Shown piece after piece: positions 1 to 6,439 of a stretch of DNA of 23,505 nt. Both the position numbers and the translations under genes were made by a program. The notes under the pieces were generated by a model, which was given only the letters and a program-made list of their open reading frames with translations, did no database searches and was not told the origin of the DNA. Position 1 is the first letter of the stretch, and the number at the start of each line of letters is the position of its first letter. Origin of the DNA: Planifilum sp021793745 (GTDB taxonomy: Bacteria > Bacillota > Bacilli > Thermoactinomycetales > DSM-44946); NCBI GenBank assembly GCA_937983105.1, contig CALKAM010000068.1, positions 1 through 23,505 of the forward strand, written 5' to 3'.

Positions 1-35
1 AAACCGAGGAGCTTACGACGTTGGAGCTGGTATAA
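1..35 (+). CDS. possible 3' tail of a plus-strand gene (partial)
   Basis: From position 3 one frame reads T-E-E-L-T-T-L-E-L-V and stops with TAA at 33-35. A hairpin follows four bases later, the usual arrangement at a gene end. Only ten codons are visible, so neither the product nor the reality of the gene can be confirmed. If real, this gene converges on the minus-strand tRNA cluster. Confidence 0.3.
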   Translation, partial: TEELTTLELV

Positions 36-65
36 AAAAAGCCTCCTGCGGGATGCAGGAGGCTT
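34..65. terminator. strong hairpin, probably a bidirectional terminator
   Basis: GCCTCCTGC (41-49) pairs perfectly with GCAGGAGGC (55-63), extended by two A-T pairs. On the minus strand the stem is followed by seven T (A run 34-40), a textbook intrinsic terminator for transcription arriving from the tRNA side. On the plus strand the tail is only moderately T-rich, but the position just after a possible stop codon suggests it also serves the gene on the left. Confidence 0.8.
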
Positions 66-116
66 CGATTCGTTCTTGACAACTCTTTAACATGCGGACA
101 GATCAAGGGGCGGCCG

Positions 117-195
117 CCCTCGGCACTTGCTGGATCTCCCGCTGAAAAGCGACACAAAAAAATCCCCTGTCAGATAAAACCTCCAGGAGATCCGC

Positions 196-207
<12 letters not shown>
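117..207. repeat. inverted repeat copying the 3' end of the tRNA-Leu gene
   Basis: CCCTCGGCAC and GGATCTCC in 117-139 are the reverse complement of 186-207. That second arm covers the acceptor 3' strand of tRNA-Leu, its CCA and the first trailer bases. The arms match over 10 and 8 bp, separated by an unmatched 4-5 nt. The tRNA terminator and a small CGCT-GAAA-AGCG hairpin (140-151) lie between them. In a read-through transcript the distal arm could pair with the tRNA acceptor and with the 5' arm of the terminator. It could also be a rearranged attachment-site remnant; no integrase is visible. Confidence 0.7.
156..191 (-). terminator. intrinsic terminator of the tRNA cluster
   Basis: On the minus strand ATCTCCTG (191-184) pairs with CAGGGGAT (169-162), eight pairs including one G-U, around a 14-nt loop, and runs into seven T (162-156). 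It begins five bases after the CCA end of tRNA-Leu. Confidence 0.75.
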
Positions 208-284
<77 letters not shown>

Positions 285-294
285 AAAATGAAAA

Positions 295-369
295 TGGAGC
301 GGAAGACGGGATTCGAACCCGCGACCCCCGCCTTGGCAAGGCGGTGCTCTACCCCTGAGCCACTTCCGC
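295..369 (-). tRNA. tRNA-Gly (anticodon GCC)
   Basis: A 75-nt tRNA starting GCGGAAG and ending CTTCCGC-T-CCA. The anticodon stem CCGCC/GGCGG encloses the loop TTGCCAA, giving anticodon GCC, and CCA is encoded. It is the middle gene of the cluster, seven nt from its downstream edge to the spacer after tRNA-Phe. Confidence 0.97.
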
Positions 370-376
370 TCGCAGA

Positions 377-452
<76 letters not shown>

Positions 453-476
453 ACATGTCCTTTTGCGACGTCTCCA

Positions 477-505
477 ATTATATCACACATCTTATCCTGA
501 ATCAA
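477..505 (-). promoter_or_regulatory. proximal SigA-type promoter of the tRNA cluster
   Basis: TTGATT (505-500), a 17-bp spacer, then a perfect TATAAT (482-477) on the minus strand. The tRNA-Phe 5' end follows at 452. Confidence 0.8.
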
Positions 506-510
506 GGGTT

Positions 511-540
511 CCCTCTGAAAAAGTTCCGTTTTTCTGAGGG
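511..540. other. hairpin between dnaI and the tRNA cluster
   Basis: CCCTC-t-GAAAAA (511-522) pairs with TTTTTC-t-GAGGG (529-540) around a 6-nt loop with one internal T-T mismatch. It falls at the very 5' end of transcripts from the distal tRNA promoter and 35 nt past the dnaI stop. There is no external T run, so it may be a processing or stabilising stem, or a weak dnaI terminator. Confidence 0.6.
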
Positions 541-549
541 ACATTAAGT

Positions 550-578
550 ATTGTATCCCGGTCCGGGGAGGAAGTCAA
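550..578 (-). promoter_or_regulatory. distal SigA-type promoter of the tRNA cluster
   Basis: TTGACT (578-573), exactly 17 bp, then TACAAT (555-550) on the minus strand. The -35 hexamer overlaps the dnaI stop codon region. With the promoter at 477-505 it makes a tandem pair 73 bp apart. Confidence 0.75.
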
Positions 579-1522
579 GATCCCTCCGTCCCCTTCATCA
601 GCCGGCGATTGGGTCCTTCCACCGGGTAGACATCCACGTAATGGCGGATCCGCTCCATGATCCGCCGGGCCTTCGCCCGTTCCGTTCCTCCCCGATGGGA
701 GTGGGCCAGGTGATCCTCCAGCTCGTCCAGGTCCAGGTTGGACGTATAGACCACGGGCAGCCCCTCGGAAACCCGGTATTGAAGAATGGAGCCCAACACC
801 TCATCCCGGGTCCAGGGCGTAAGGGTTTCTGCGCCGATGTCGTCCAGGATCAGGACGGTCGCCTTTTTCAGCCGCCCCAACTTTTCCTGGAGGGACCCCT
901 CCTGGATGGCATCGCGCATCTCCCGCATGAAGTCCGGCACATACACCATCAGGGAATCCACATTGTGACGCACCAGCTCCCGGGTCATCGCCCCGGCGAT
1001 TCGGCTCTTCCCCACGCCGAAGGGGCCGTACAGATACAGCCCGCGCTCCGGCCGACCGTCGGCAAAGGCATTGCAAAAGCGAATCGCCGCTCGAATCGCC
1101 TCGGTCCGTCCCGCATCCAAAACAATCGTTTCAAAGGTGGCGGACAAAATGTCCCGCGGGATATAGTGGCTGCGGATCAGCCGGTTTCGTCTCTCTTCCT
1201 CCATCCGGACCCTTAGCTTGTCACAGGGTTGCATTGACAGCTCCACATAACCGCCGGAATACACGAGCTGCCCCGCATGACCCTGCACCAGATTGGGGCA
1301 GCGATCCAAGCCGGGGCATTTGGCGCAGTTCTCCTGCTCCTGGACAAACTGGCGCACCCGTGCGAGGGAGCGAACCAAGGTCTTTTTGGAGACCTGCGGG
1401 TGATCCCGCAGAAATTGAGCCACCGACGGATGGGACAGCCACTTTTGGACCCGGGCTTCGATTCCTTTTCGCCCGGGCATCCTTTTCATCCATTCACCCG
1501 TATAGCGGTTAATCCGGTTCAC
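575..1522 (-). CDS. dnaI: DnaI, replicative helicase loader ATPase
   Basis: Primosomal AAA+ ATPase that, in Bacillales, binds the DnaC-type replicative helicase and loads it on DNA with DnaB and DnaD. The 315-residue protein is close to the B. subtilis length (about 311). The N-terminal domain has a zinc-site pattern (Cys66, Cys69, Cys75, with His82/Cys100 nearby). The AAA+ domain has Walker A GPFGVGKS (166-173), Walker B LILDDIG (224-230), a sensor-like YTSN, and a basic Arg-rich C-terminus. The start is GTG at 1522, overlapping the dnaB stop as GTGA, with AGAGGGG six bases upstream, so translation is probably coupled to dnaB. An in-frame ATG at 1489 is a weaker alternative. Confidence 0.95.
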   Translation of the reverse strand: MNRINRYTGEWMKRMPGRKGIEARVQKWLSHPSVAQFLRDHPQVSKKTLVRSLARVRQFVQEQENCAKCPGLDRCPNLVQGHAGQLVYSGGYVELSMQPCDKLRVRMEEERRNRLIRSHYIPRDILSATFETIVLDAGRTEAIRAAIRFCNAFADGRPERGLYLYGPFGVGKSRIAGAMTRELVRHNVDSLMVYVPDFMREMRDAIQEGSLQEKLGRLKKATVLILDDIGAETLTPWTRDEVLGSILQYRVSEGLPVVYTSNLDLDELEDHLAHSHRGGTERAKARRIMERIRHYVDVYPVEGPNRRLMKGTEGS

Positions 1523-2985
1523 GTTGAACCCCTCTTTTCTTTGAACCGCTCACGCATGCGGTTCAATTCGTCCATAATTTCCGCCTTCACCCGGGGATCC
1601 ACTTCCGTTGATTTCAGCCCTCCGCTGCGCTCCGCTTCCATCTGTTTCACCAACGCCCGCGGCAACTGTTCCGTGTCGGATCCCTTTCGGGAAGAGCGGT
1701 CTTTCGTCTGCTTTCGCTGCTGCTTCTGCCGTTTCCACTCCCAGTTTAACTCTTTTCGCGCCAGTTCGTAAGCCTGCTCCACCGTCTCCACACCGCGCCG
1801 CTTCCAGTGTCCGGCGATTTTTTCCACCAGCGGTCGAGGGAGTTTATAATCGTGGGTATACATCACATACTCCAAAAGAACATTGATCACGCCGTAGGGC
1901 AACCCGTATTCGCGGATCAGCCGCTCCACCAGCTCCACATCGGCGTCGGGGATGCGCATGCCGTTCTGGAAGTGGGATAACAGCTCCAGGGGGGAGATGG
2001 TTGCCAATTCCTTGAGATGGCGCTTGAGATGATCCTCTTCCTTTGAGGGAACCGCCTCCTTTCCTTCTCCCCCTGGAAGAGGGGAATCCCTGTGCGCCTC
2101 CTTGGGGGAGGCATTCCGATTGACCACCACGGGAAGGCCACCGAACCGAATGCGATACTCGTTGCAAACAAAATTGCGAAGCCGCTCGAGATTGATTCGC
2201 CCATTGTATGTCACATAGGGATTTTGCAGCGCCCGCAGAAGATCCCAATCGCTCAGCTGGTAAAGGAAGCGAATTTCTCTCAGCTGCATCTCCACCTCTT
2301 CCGTCCAGGCATCGGGATCCAGGACGGATTCCAGCCGCATTCGGATCATGGCCAAATCGTCCTCGTCGGAGAAAAAAGAAGGCGGTTTTCCCTCGCGTGA
2401 AATCGGTTCGACTCCGGGATTCCACATCTTTTCGACGGAAGCCGCTGCGCTGATCTCCGCCGGGGAGAAGCTTCCAAACACTCTCTGGAAGGATTTGGTT
2501 ACATTTTTCCCCCTCGCATCCTTCCGGTAATTCCCGTCCCCCTCGAACAGTTTTCGGCGAATGGTCAGATAACGCTCCTTCCCCAGGCGGTTATACAGGG
2601 CGATGCTGAGGACGTCGCTTTGGAAAAACCGCTCCGGACACAGGGGCGGAATGATCTCATACTCGTAAAGGCGCCTCTCTCCCTTGTCCGAGCGGTAGGT
2701 GTTGACGAGGCCCACCCCCTCCAGACGATAACGGGCCTCCAACAGATCCTGCAAAGGGAGTGACAGCAGGTTCATCAAATAAAGATGGGAATGGACTTCG
2801 GAAGCACCCGGCCGGTGCAATGGGACCTGGTAGGCCAAGGTGAGATACAGACCAATGGCCGCTGTTCCGACAATCGGTTGGTACAGGTGCAAAAGACTGC
2901 TCACATCCGCCGCATGGATCGGCCGAAGCGTCCGGCACCACCAGCCGTCCCGCGGCGTGCACTCTTTCCAGATCATCGATGACAT
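1519..2985 (-). CDS. dnaB: DnaB, replication initiation and membrane attachment protein
   Basis: Firmicute-specific DnaB (not the helicase). It acts after DnaA and DnaD at oriC and in replication restart, recruiting DnaI with the helicase, and is membrane-associated. I start it at ATG 2985, which has a perfect AGGAGG eight bases upstream. The frame stays open upstream to 3204 but that stretch is not DnaB-like and contains the promoter's leader. The result is 488 residues, near the B. subtilis 472. The C-terminal half carries the DnaB/DnaD-type helical motif (LPYGVINVLLEYVM followed by LPRPLVEKIAGHWKRRGVET), then a charged Lys/Arg/Gln-rich tail. It is first gene of a dnaB-dnaI operon with a ~220-nt leader. 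Confidence 0.93.
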   Translation of the reverse strand: MSSMIWKECTPRDGWWCRTLRPIHAADVSSLLHLYQPIVGTAAIGLYLTLAYQVPLHRPGASEVHSHLYLMNLLSLPLQDLLEARYRLEGVGLVNTYRSDKGERRLYEYEIIPPLCPERFFQSDVLSIALYNRLGKERYLTIRRKLFEGDGNYRKDARGKNVTKSFQRVFGSFSPAEISAAASVEKMWNPGVEPISREGKPPSFFSDEDDLAMIRMRLESVLDPDAWTEEVEMQLREIRFLYQLSDWDLLRALQNPYVTYNGRINLERLRNFVCNEYRIRFGGLPVVVNRNASPKEAHRDSPLPGGEGKEAVPSKEEDHLKRHLKELATISPLELLSHFQNGMRIPDADVELVERLIREYGLPYGVINVLLEYVMYTHDYKLPRPLVEKIAGHWKRRGVETVEQAYELARKELNWEWKRQKQQRKQTKDRSSRKGSDTEQLPRALVKQMEAERSGGLKSTEVDPRVKAEIMDELNRMRERFKEKRGST

Positions 2986-3215
2986 ACCCGAAGCCTCCTC
3001 AACTTCCCTTTTCGGGTAAAACAGCAACCATCGGAAACCATCACCCATCACCAAGCGCTTCCCGACTGGAAAAGGGGCCCGGAGCCGGTGTGAATCGTCC
3101 GGGCAGAGGAAATCCGCTTGTAAAAGGATACTAAGCAGGAAAATGAAGGATTGGAATGAACAGCGTCCGTTCGGGAAACAATCTTGGAAGAAATCCGATC
3201 GCAAAGGGTCCTATT

Positions 3216-3244
3216 ATTGTACCAATCCCCCTCACCGTTGACAA
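3216..3244 (-). promoter_or_regulatory. SigA-type promoter of dnaB-dnaI
   Basis: TTGTCA (3244-3239), 17-bp spacer, TACAAT (3221-3216) on the minus strand. The predicted start is about 220 nt above the dnaB ATG. The octamer TCCGATCG occurs on both sides (3194-3201 and 3256-3263), and the upstream copy is part of the perfect palindrome GTCCGATCGGAC (3255-3266). Confidence 0.8.
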
Positions 3245-3276
3245 ACCGAACTTCGTCCGATCGGACCCTGTTTTGT

Positions 3277-3768
3277 TCATCCATCTTTCTCTTTCACATT
3301 CGGAAGCGACTTCTGGGACCGATTCAACAATTCCTCCAGTTCCTTCACAAACATGTTGATATCCCGGAATTGCCGGTACACCGAAGCAAAGCGGACATAG
3401 GCCACCTCGTCCACTTCCGCCAATCCCTCCATCACCATTTCACCGATTTCCCGGGATGGCACCTCCGACCGTCCCTGCTCCCGCAGTTGGCGCTCAATCC
3501 GGTCCACCAGCTCTTCCAGCTGATTCAGGGGAACGGTCCGCTTTTCGCATGCCCGGATCAGTCCGCGCAGCACCTTTTCCCGGCTGAATTCCTCCCGGCC
3601 CCCATCCTTCTTGATCACCATGAGGGGTTTCTCTTCCACCATCTCAAAGGTGGTGAACCGCCTTTCACAGGTTTCACACTCGCGGCGGCGCCGAATCGAC
3701 TTCCCTTCATGGGCCGGACGGGAATCCAGCACCCGGCTTCCCATCGATCCACAGTAAGGGCATCTCAT
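3277..3768 (-). CDS. nrdR: NrdR, transcriptional repressor of ribonucleotide reductase genes
   Basis: Zinc-ribbon plus ATP-cone regulator that senses ATP/dATP and represses nrd operons. The N-terminal zinc ribbon is clear (CPYCG then CETCERRFTTFE), followed by the ATP-cone (VIKKDGGREEFSREKVLRGL to ASVYRQF). I place the start at ATG 3768, seven bases after the AGGAGG; another ATG six bases further upstream lies too close to it. The length is 163 residues, slightly above the usual ~150 because of a Lys/Glu-rich tail. It sits between the gapB terminator and the dnaB promoter, the same neighbour order as in B. subtilis. A -10-like TACAAT lies just upstream. Confidence 0.95.
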   Translation of the reverse strand: MRCPYCGSMGSRVLDSRPAHEGKSIRRRRECETCERRFTTFEMVEEKPLMVIKKDGGREEFSREKVLRGLIRACEKRTVPLNQLEELVDRIERQLREQGRSEVPSREIGEMVMEGLAEVDEVAYVRFASVYRQFRDINMFVKELEELLNRSQKSLPNVKEKDG

Positions 3769-3789
3769 CACCATCCCTCCTCCATACTC

Positions 3790-3818
3790 ATTGTATCCTC
3801 TTTCCGAAGAAAGCTAAA
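3790..3818 (-). promoter_or_regulatory. possible nrdR promoter
   Basis: A good -10 hexamer TACAAT (3795-3790) on the minus strand, with only a weak -35 candidate TTTAGC 17 bp above it, abutting the gapB terminator. The implied leader is only about 15 nt. No NrdR box is evident. Confidence 0.35.
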
Positions 3819-3821
3819 AAC

Positions 3822-3861
3822 AAAAAAATCCCGTCGCCTTTTCTATAAAAAGGTGACGGGA
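3822..3861 (-). terminator. gapB terminator
   Basis: TCCCGTC-a-CCTTTT pairs with AAAAGG-c-GACGGGA (arms 3861-3848 and 3842-3829) with one mismatch, followed by seven T (3828-3822) on the minus strand, 25 nt past the gapB stop. Confidence 0.9.
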
Positions 3862-3885
3862 ACCGAGTATGACACCCGTATCCGA

Positions 3886-4923
3886 TTATAAAGCCACTTC
3901 TTGCTTCGCCGGCTCGACGCCCTCCATCCGGTCGACCAGCTTGACCAAATCGACGACGCGGCAAGCGTATCCCCACTCGTTGTCATACCAGGCCAAAATC
4001 TTGACTTGCCGCTCCCCGGTCACCATGGTGGAGAGGGCATCGACGATGGCGGAATGATCGTTGCCGTTAAAATCGGAGGAAACTAGCGGCTCCTCACAAT
4101 ATTGCAGAATGCCCCTCATATGCGTTTTGCTGGCTTGCTTGAAGGCTTGGTTCACCTCTTCCGCCGATACCGGGACCGACAGATCCGCCACCAGATCGAC
4201 GACGGAAACATTGGGCGTGGGAACGCGCAGCGCCAAGCCGTTCAGCCGTCCGGCCAACTCCGGCAACACCTTGCCGATCGCCTGGGCCGCACCCGTCTTC
4301 GTTGGAATGATCGATTGGGCGCACGCCCGGGCCCGCCGGAGATCTTTATGGGGATTATCCAGGTTGTTCTGGTCATTGGTGTAAGCATGAACCGTCGTCA
4401 TCAACCCGTGTTCGATCCCGAACGCCTCGTGCAACACCTTCACCACGGGAGCGAGGCAGTTGGTGGTGCAGGAGGCATTGGAGATGATGCGGTGTTTCTC
4501 CGGATCGTATGCGTTTTCATTGACGCCCATGACGATGGTAACATCCTCATCCTTGCCGGGGGCCGTGATGATCACCTTCTTCGCACCGGCCACCAGGTGC
4601 TTCCCGGCCCCCTCCCGATCCCTGAACTTCCCGGTAGCTTCCACCACAACGTCGATATCGAAATCCTTCCAGGGGAGGCGGGAGGGATCCCGATCGGAAA
4701 GCAATTTCACCCTTTGACCGTTTACAGTAAAACCGTCCGTCTCCGCCACCACTTCCCCCTGCAACTTTCCGTGTACCGTGTCATATTGAATCAGGTGGGC
4801 CAAGGTCTCCGGGGGATAGCTGGCGTTTACCGCCACCACCTGAAGATCGGTCTCTTGCATCGCTCTGCGGAAAACCATCCGCCCGATTCGTCCAAAACCG
4901 TTAATGGCAACCCGAAGTGGCAT
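3886..4923 (-). CDS. gapB: GapB-type glyceraldehyde-3-phosphate dehydrogenase (gluconeogenic, NADP-preferring)
   Basis: Interconverts 1,3-bisphosphoglycerate and glyceraldehyde 3-phosphate. The 345-residue protein follows B. subtilis GapB closely from end to end as I remember that sequence. The Rossmann motif is INGFGRIGR and the catalytic Cys152 sits in SNASCTTNC. The residue pattern after the second beta strand is VNAS (33-35 Asn-Ala-Ser) rather than the Asp of glycolytic NAD enzymes, which fits NADP preference. I choose ATG 4923, preceded by GAGGAAGGGG, over an upstream TTG at 4941. The gene has its own promoter and terminator. A perfect CcpN-like operator lies in the promoter spacer, suggesting repression during growth on glucose. 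The adjacent speD of B. subtilis is absent. Confidence 0.95.
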   Translation of the reverse strand: MPLRVAINGFGRIGRMVFRRAMQETDLQVVAVNASYPPETLAHLIQYDTVHGKLQGEVVAETDGFTVNGQRVKLLSDRDPSRLPWKDFDIDVVVEATGKFRDREGAGKHLVAGAKKVIITAPGKDEDVTIVMGVNENAYDPEKHRIISNASCTTNCLAPVVKVLHEAFGIEHGLMTTVHAYTNDQNNLDNPHKDLRRARACAQSIIPTKTGAAQAIGKVLPELAGRLNGLALRVPTPNVSVVDLVADLSVPVSAEEVNQAFKQASKTHMRGILQYCEEPLVSSDFNGNDHSAIVDALSTMVTGERQVKILAWYDNEWGYACRVVDLVKLVDRMEGVEPAKQEVAL

Positions 4924-4967
4924 GATTTTCCCCTTCCTCAAAAAGTGAGTATCAAATACCCACTACT

Positions 4968-4995
4968 ATTATAATCAGTATGTCACATATTGCAA
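4968..4995 (-). promoter_or_regulatory. gapB promoter
   Basis: TTGCAA (4995-4990), a 16-bp spacer and a perfect TATAAT (4973-4968) on the minus strand, about 45 nt above the gapB ATG. The spacer holds the CcpN-like box described separately. Confidence 0.75.
4977..4987 (-). promoter_or_regulatory. CcpN-like operator in the gapB promoter
   Basis: The minus strand reads TGTGACATACT, matching at all 11 positions the CcpN recognition sequence as I recall it (TRTGHYATAYW). It overlaps the near-perfect palindrome TATGT-C-ACATA (4979-4989). It lies between -35 and -10, where bound protein would interfere with RNA polymerase. CcpN represses gapB and pckA in B. subtilis; its action here is inferred. 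Confidence 0.6.
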
Positions 4996-5017
4996 TGCGA
5001 TGACCTAATTTGACTCA

Positions 5018-5038
5018 CCGGGACAATTTCCGTCCCGG
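5018..5038. other. perfect 7-bp hairpin upstream of gapB
   Basis: CCGGGAC (5018-5024) and GTCCCGG (5032-5038) around a 7-nt loop, between the terminator of the upstream operon and the gapB promoter. No T run follows on either strand. It may be a second stage of the terminator or a protein site. Confidence 0.45.
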
Positions 5039-5044
5039 GGGACG

Positions 5045-5103
5045 AAAAAAAAGAGGTGCCGCTCGTCCGTAACCCGGTTGGCTCCGGCTCTGTGCGGCAC
5101 CCC
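5045..5103 (-). terminator. terminator after the lytic transglycosylase gene
   Basis: GGTGCCGC (minus strand, 5101-5094) pairs with GCGGCACC (5062-5055) across a 31-nt loop that can fold further, and eight T follow (5052-5045). It lies 30 nt past the stop at 5133. Confidence 0.8.
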
Positions 5104-5132
5104 TTTGGGCTGCCCCGAATTCCGATGTCGAT

Positions 5133-5768
5133 CTACTGGGGCAGCGTGTAGGCCTCTTCGCTCTCGACCAAATGTCCGTAAAGGCTCCGATACTTCTCAT
5201 AAAAAAAGGTGACCCGACGGACATAATGGCGGGTTTCTCCGAAGGGAACAGCATCCAGGCGCTGGCGGGAACCGTCCCACCTTCCTTCCTTCATCCATCG
5301 TTTCACATTCCCCGGTCCCGCATTGTAAGCGGCGATCGCCGCGATTTTATTGCCCTCAAATTCCCGGACCAGGCCGGATATGTACCAACTGCCCATATGT
5401 ATATTGACCGAGGGCTCATAGACCAGCTCGCGAAAAGCGGGGGAAAATCGCCCCTCCGAAATCACCCAGTCCACCGTTTCGGGCATCAACTGCATCAATC
5501 CCTGGGCTCCCTTCGGCGACCGCTTGTGGGGATCAAACTTGCTCTCCACGCGGATGATGGCCATCACCAAGAACGGATCGGCGCCAGTCGCATCGGCGCT
5601 GTAAAAAATATGCTCCTCATATTTGAGGGGGTACATCCACTGGTTAAATAGCGGTGAAACGCCGAACAAAAACAACAGCAGGAGAAGAAAACCCAGGGCC
5701 ATCTTTCGCTTTGACGGCAGGGCCATCACTGCGGGTTGAATCCATTTTTTGAGGTCAGGCATCGCCAT
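5133..5768 (-). CDS. membrane-anchored lytic transglycosylase (SLT family)
   Basis: Cleaves the MurNAc-GlcNAc bond of peptidoglycan to leave 1,6-anhydroMurNAc. One hydrophobic segment (about residues 24-42) should anchor it with the catalytic domain outside. The SLT fold is clear: catalytic Glu75 in IIRVESKFDP, then SPKGAQGLMQLMP, then AAIAAYNAGPGNV. The length, 211 residues, suits a minimal SLT protein. The start is uncertain. ATG 5768 overlaps coaE by 43 nt with a poor ribosome site, while ATG 5726 forms a TGATG junction with the coaE stop and would give 197 residues beginning MALPSKRK, still ahead of the membrane segment. Either way it is translationally tied to coaE and is the last gene before a terminator. 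Confidence 0.9.
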   Translation of the reverse strand: MAMPDLKKWIQPAVMALPSKRKMALGFLLLLLFLFGVSPLFNQWMYPLKYEEHIFYSADATGADPFLVMAIIRVESKFDPHKRSPKGAQGLMQLMPETVDWVISEGRFSPAFRELVYEPSVNIHMGSWYISGLVREFEGNKIAAIAAYNAGPGNVKRWMKEGRWDGSRQRLDAVPFGETRHYVRRVTFFYEKYRSLYGHLVESEEAYTLPQ

Positions 5769-6340
5769 AGATGATCAACCTGTCTTTCCGTTTCCTCCCG
5801 TGATCCGGAATTGTCTATGAGGCAATCCGCCATCCTTTTCTTCTCTTCGATCGGTATCTGCGCCCGGATCATGCGGAGGGCATCCTCTTCCCCGATCCCC
5901 TCCCGATCCATCAGCCGGCGGATTTGAACGGACTCCGGCACATACACGACGATCACTTTTTTCACCCAATGGGTGAGCTTGCTCTCATAAAGAAGGGGGA
6001 TGTCAAACACGATCAGCCTCTCGGGCCGCTCCCCTTCCAGGAAATCGGCCTTTTCCAACATCCTCGCCCGGATCAGGGGATGCAGGATATTGTTCAGATC
6101 CTGGCGGGCCCGGTGATCGCGGAAAACCACTTCCCGCAGGGCCCGCCGATCGAGAAAGCCGTCAGGGCGGAGGATCCGTTCACCAAACCGGTCCCGGACC
6201 CGCCTCCACCCGGGAGTATGGGGCTCCACGACTTCCCGGGCCACTTGATCGGCATCGATGATCGCCGCCCCCCGCTTCCGCAACATCCGGGAAACCGTGC
6301 TTTTGCCCGTCGCGATTCCGCCGGTCAATCCGACACGCAT
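5726..6340 (-). CDS. coaE: CoaE, dephospho-CoA kinase
   Basis: Catalyses the last step of coenzyme A synthesis, phosphorylating the 3'-hydroxyl of dephospho-CoA with ATP. With the start at ATG 6340 (GGGAGGAG six bases upstream) it has 204 residues, the normal size. The P-loop is GGIATGKST (7-15), the Asp of the family's IIDADQVAREVV segment is present, and FDIPLLYE and the lid arginines (around RLMDREG) are recognisable. The frame is open further upstream to 6418 but that part lacks conservation. Its gene-order position near mutM and gapB matches Bacillus. It overlaps the lytic transglycosylase gene. Confidence 0.94.
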   Translation of the reverse strand: MRVGLTGGIATGKSTVSRMLRKRGAAIIDADQVAREVVEPHTPGWRRVRDRFGERILRPDGFLDRRALREVVFRDHRARQDLNNILHPLIRARMLEKADFLEGERPERLIVFDIPLLYESKLTHWVKKVIVVYVPESVQIRRLMDREGIGEEDALRMIRAQIPIEEKKRMADCLIDNSGSREETERQVDHLWRCLTSKNGFNPQ

Positions 6341-6439
6341 CCCGACTCCTCCCATTCCAAGCCCGATATATGAGAAATCATAACACGGTTTCGGGGACAA
6401 AATCCAATCTAAAGTCAAAAGGCGGATGGGCCGCCCCTC

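Noticed and set aside
1..195. T-box leader or integrase island beside the tRNA genes
   Set aside because: No T-box specifier or conserved antiterminator sequence and no integrase frame in the window. Only the inverted repeat remains unexplained.
4102..4974. 290-codon plus-strand frame over gapB
   Set aside because: Antisense to gapB, which has its own promoter, operator and terminator.
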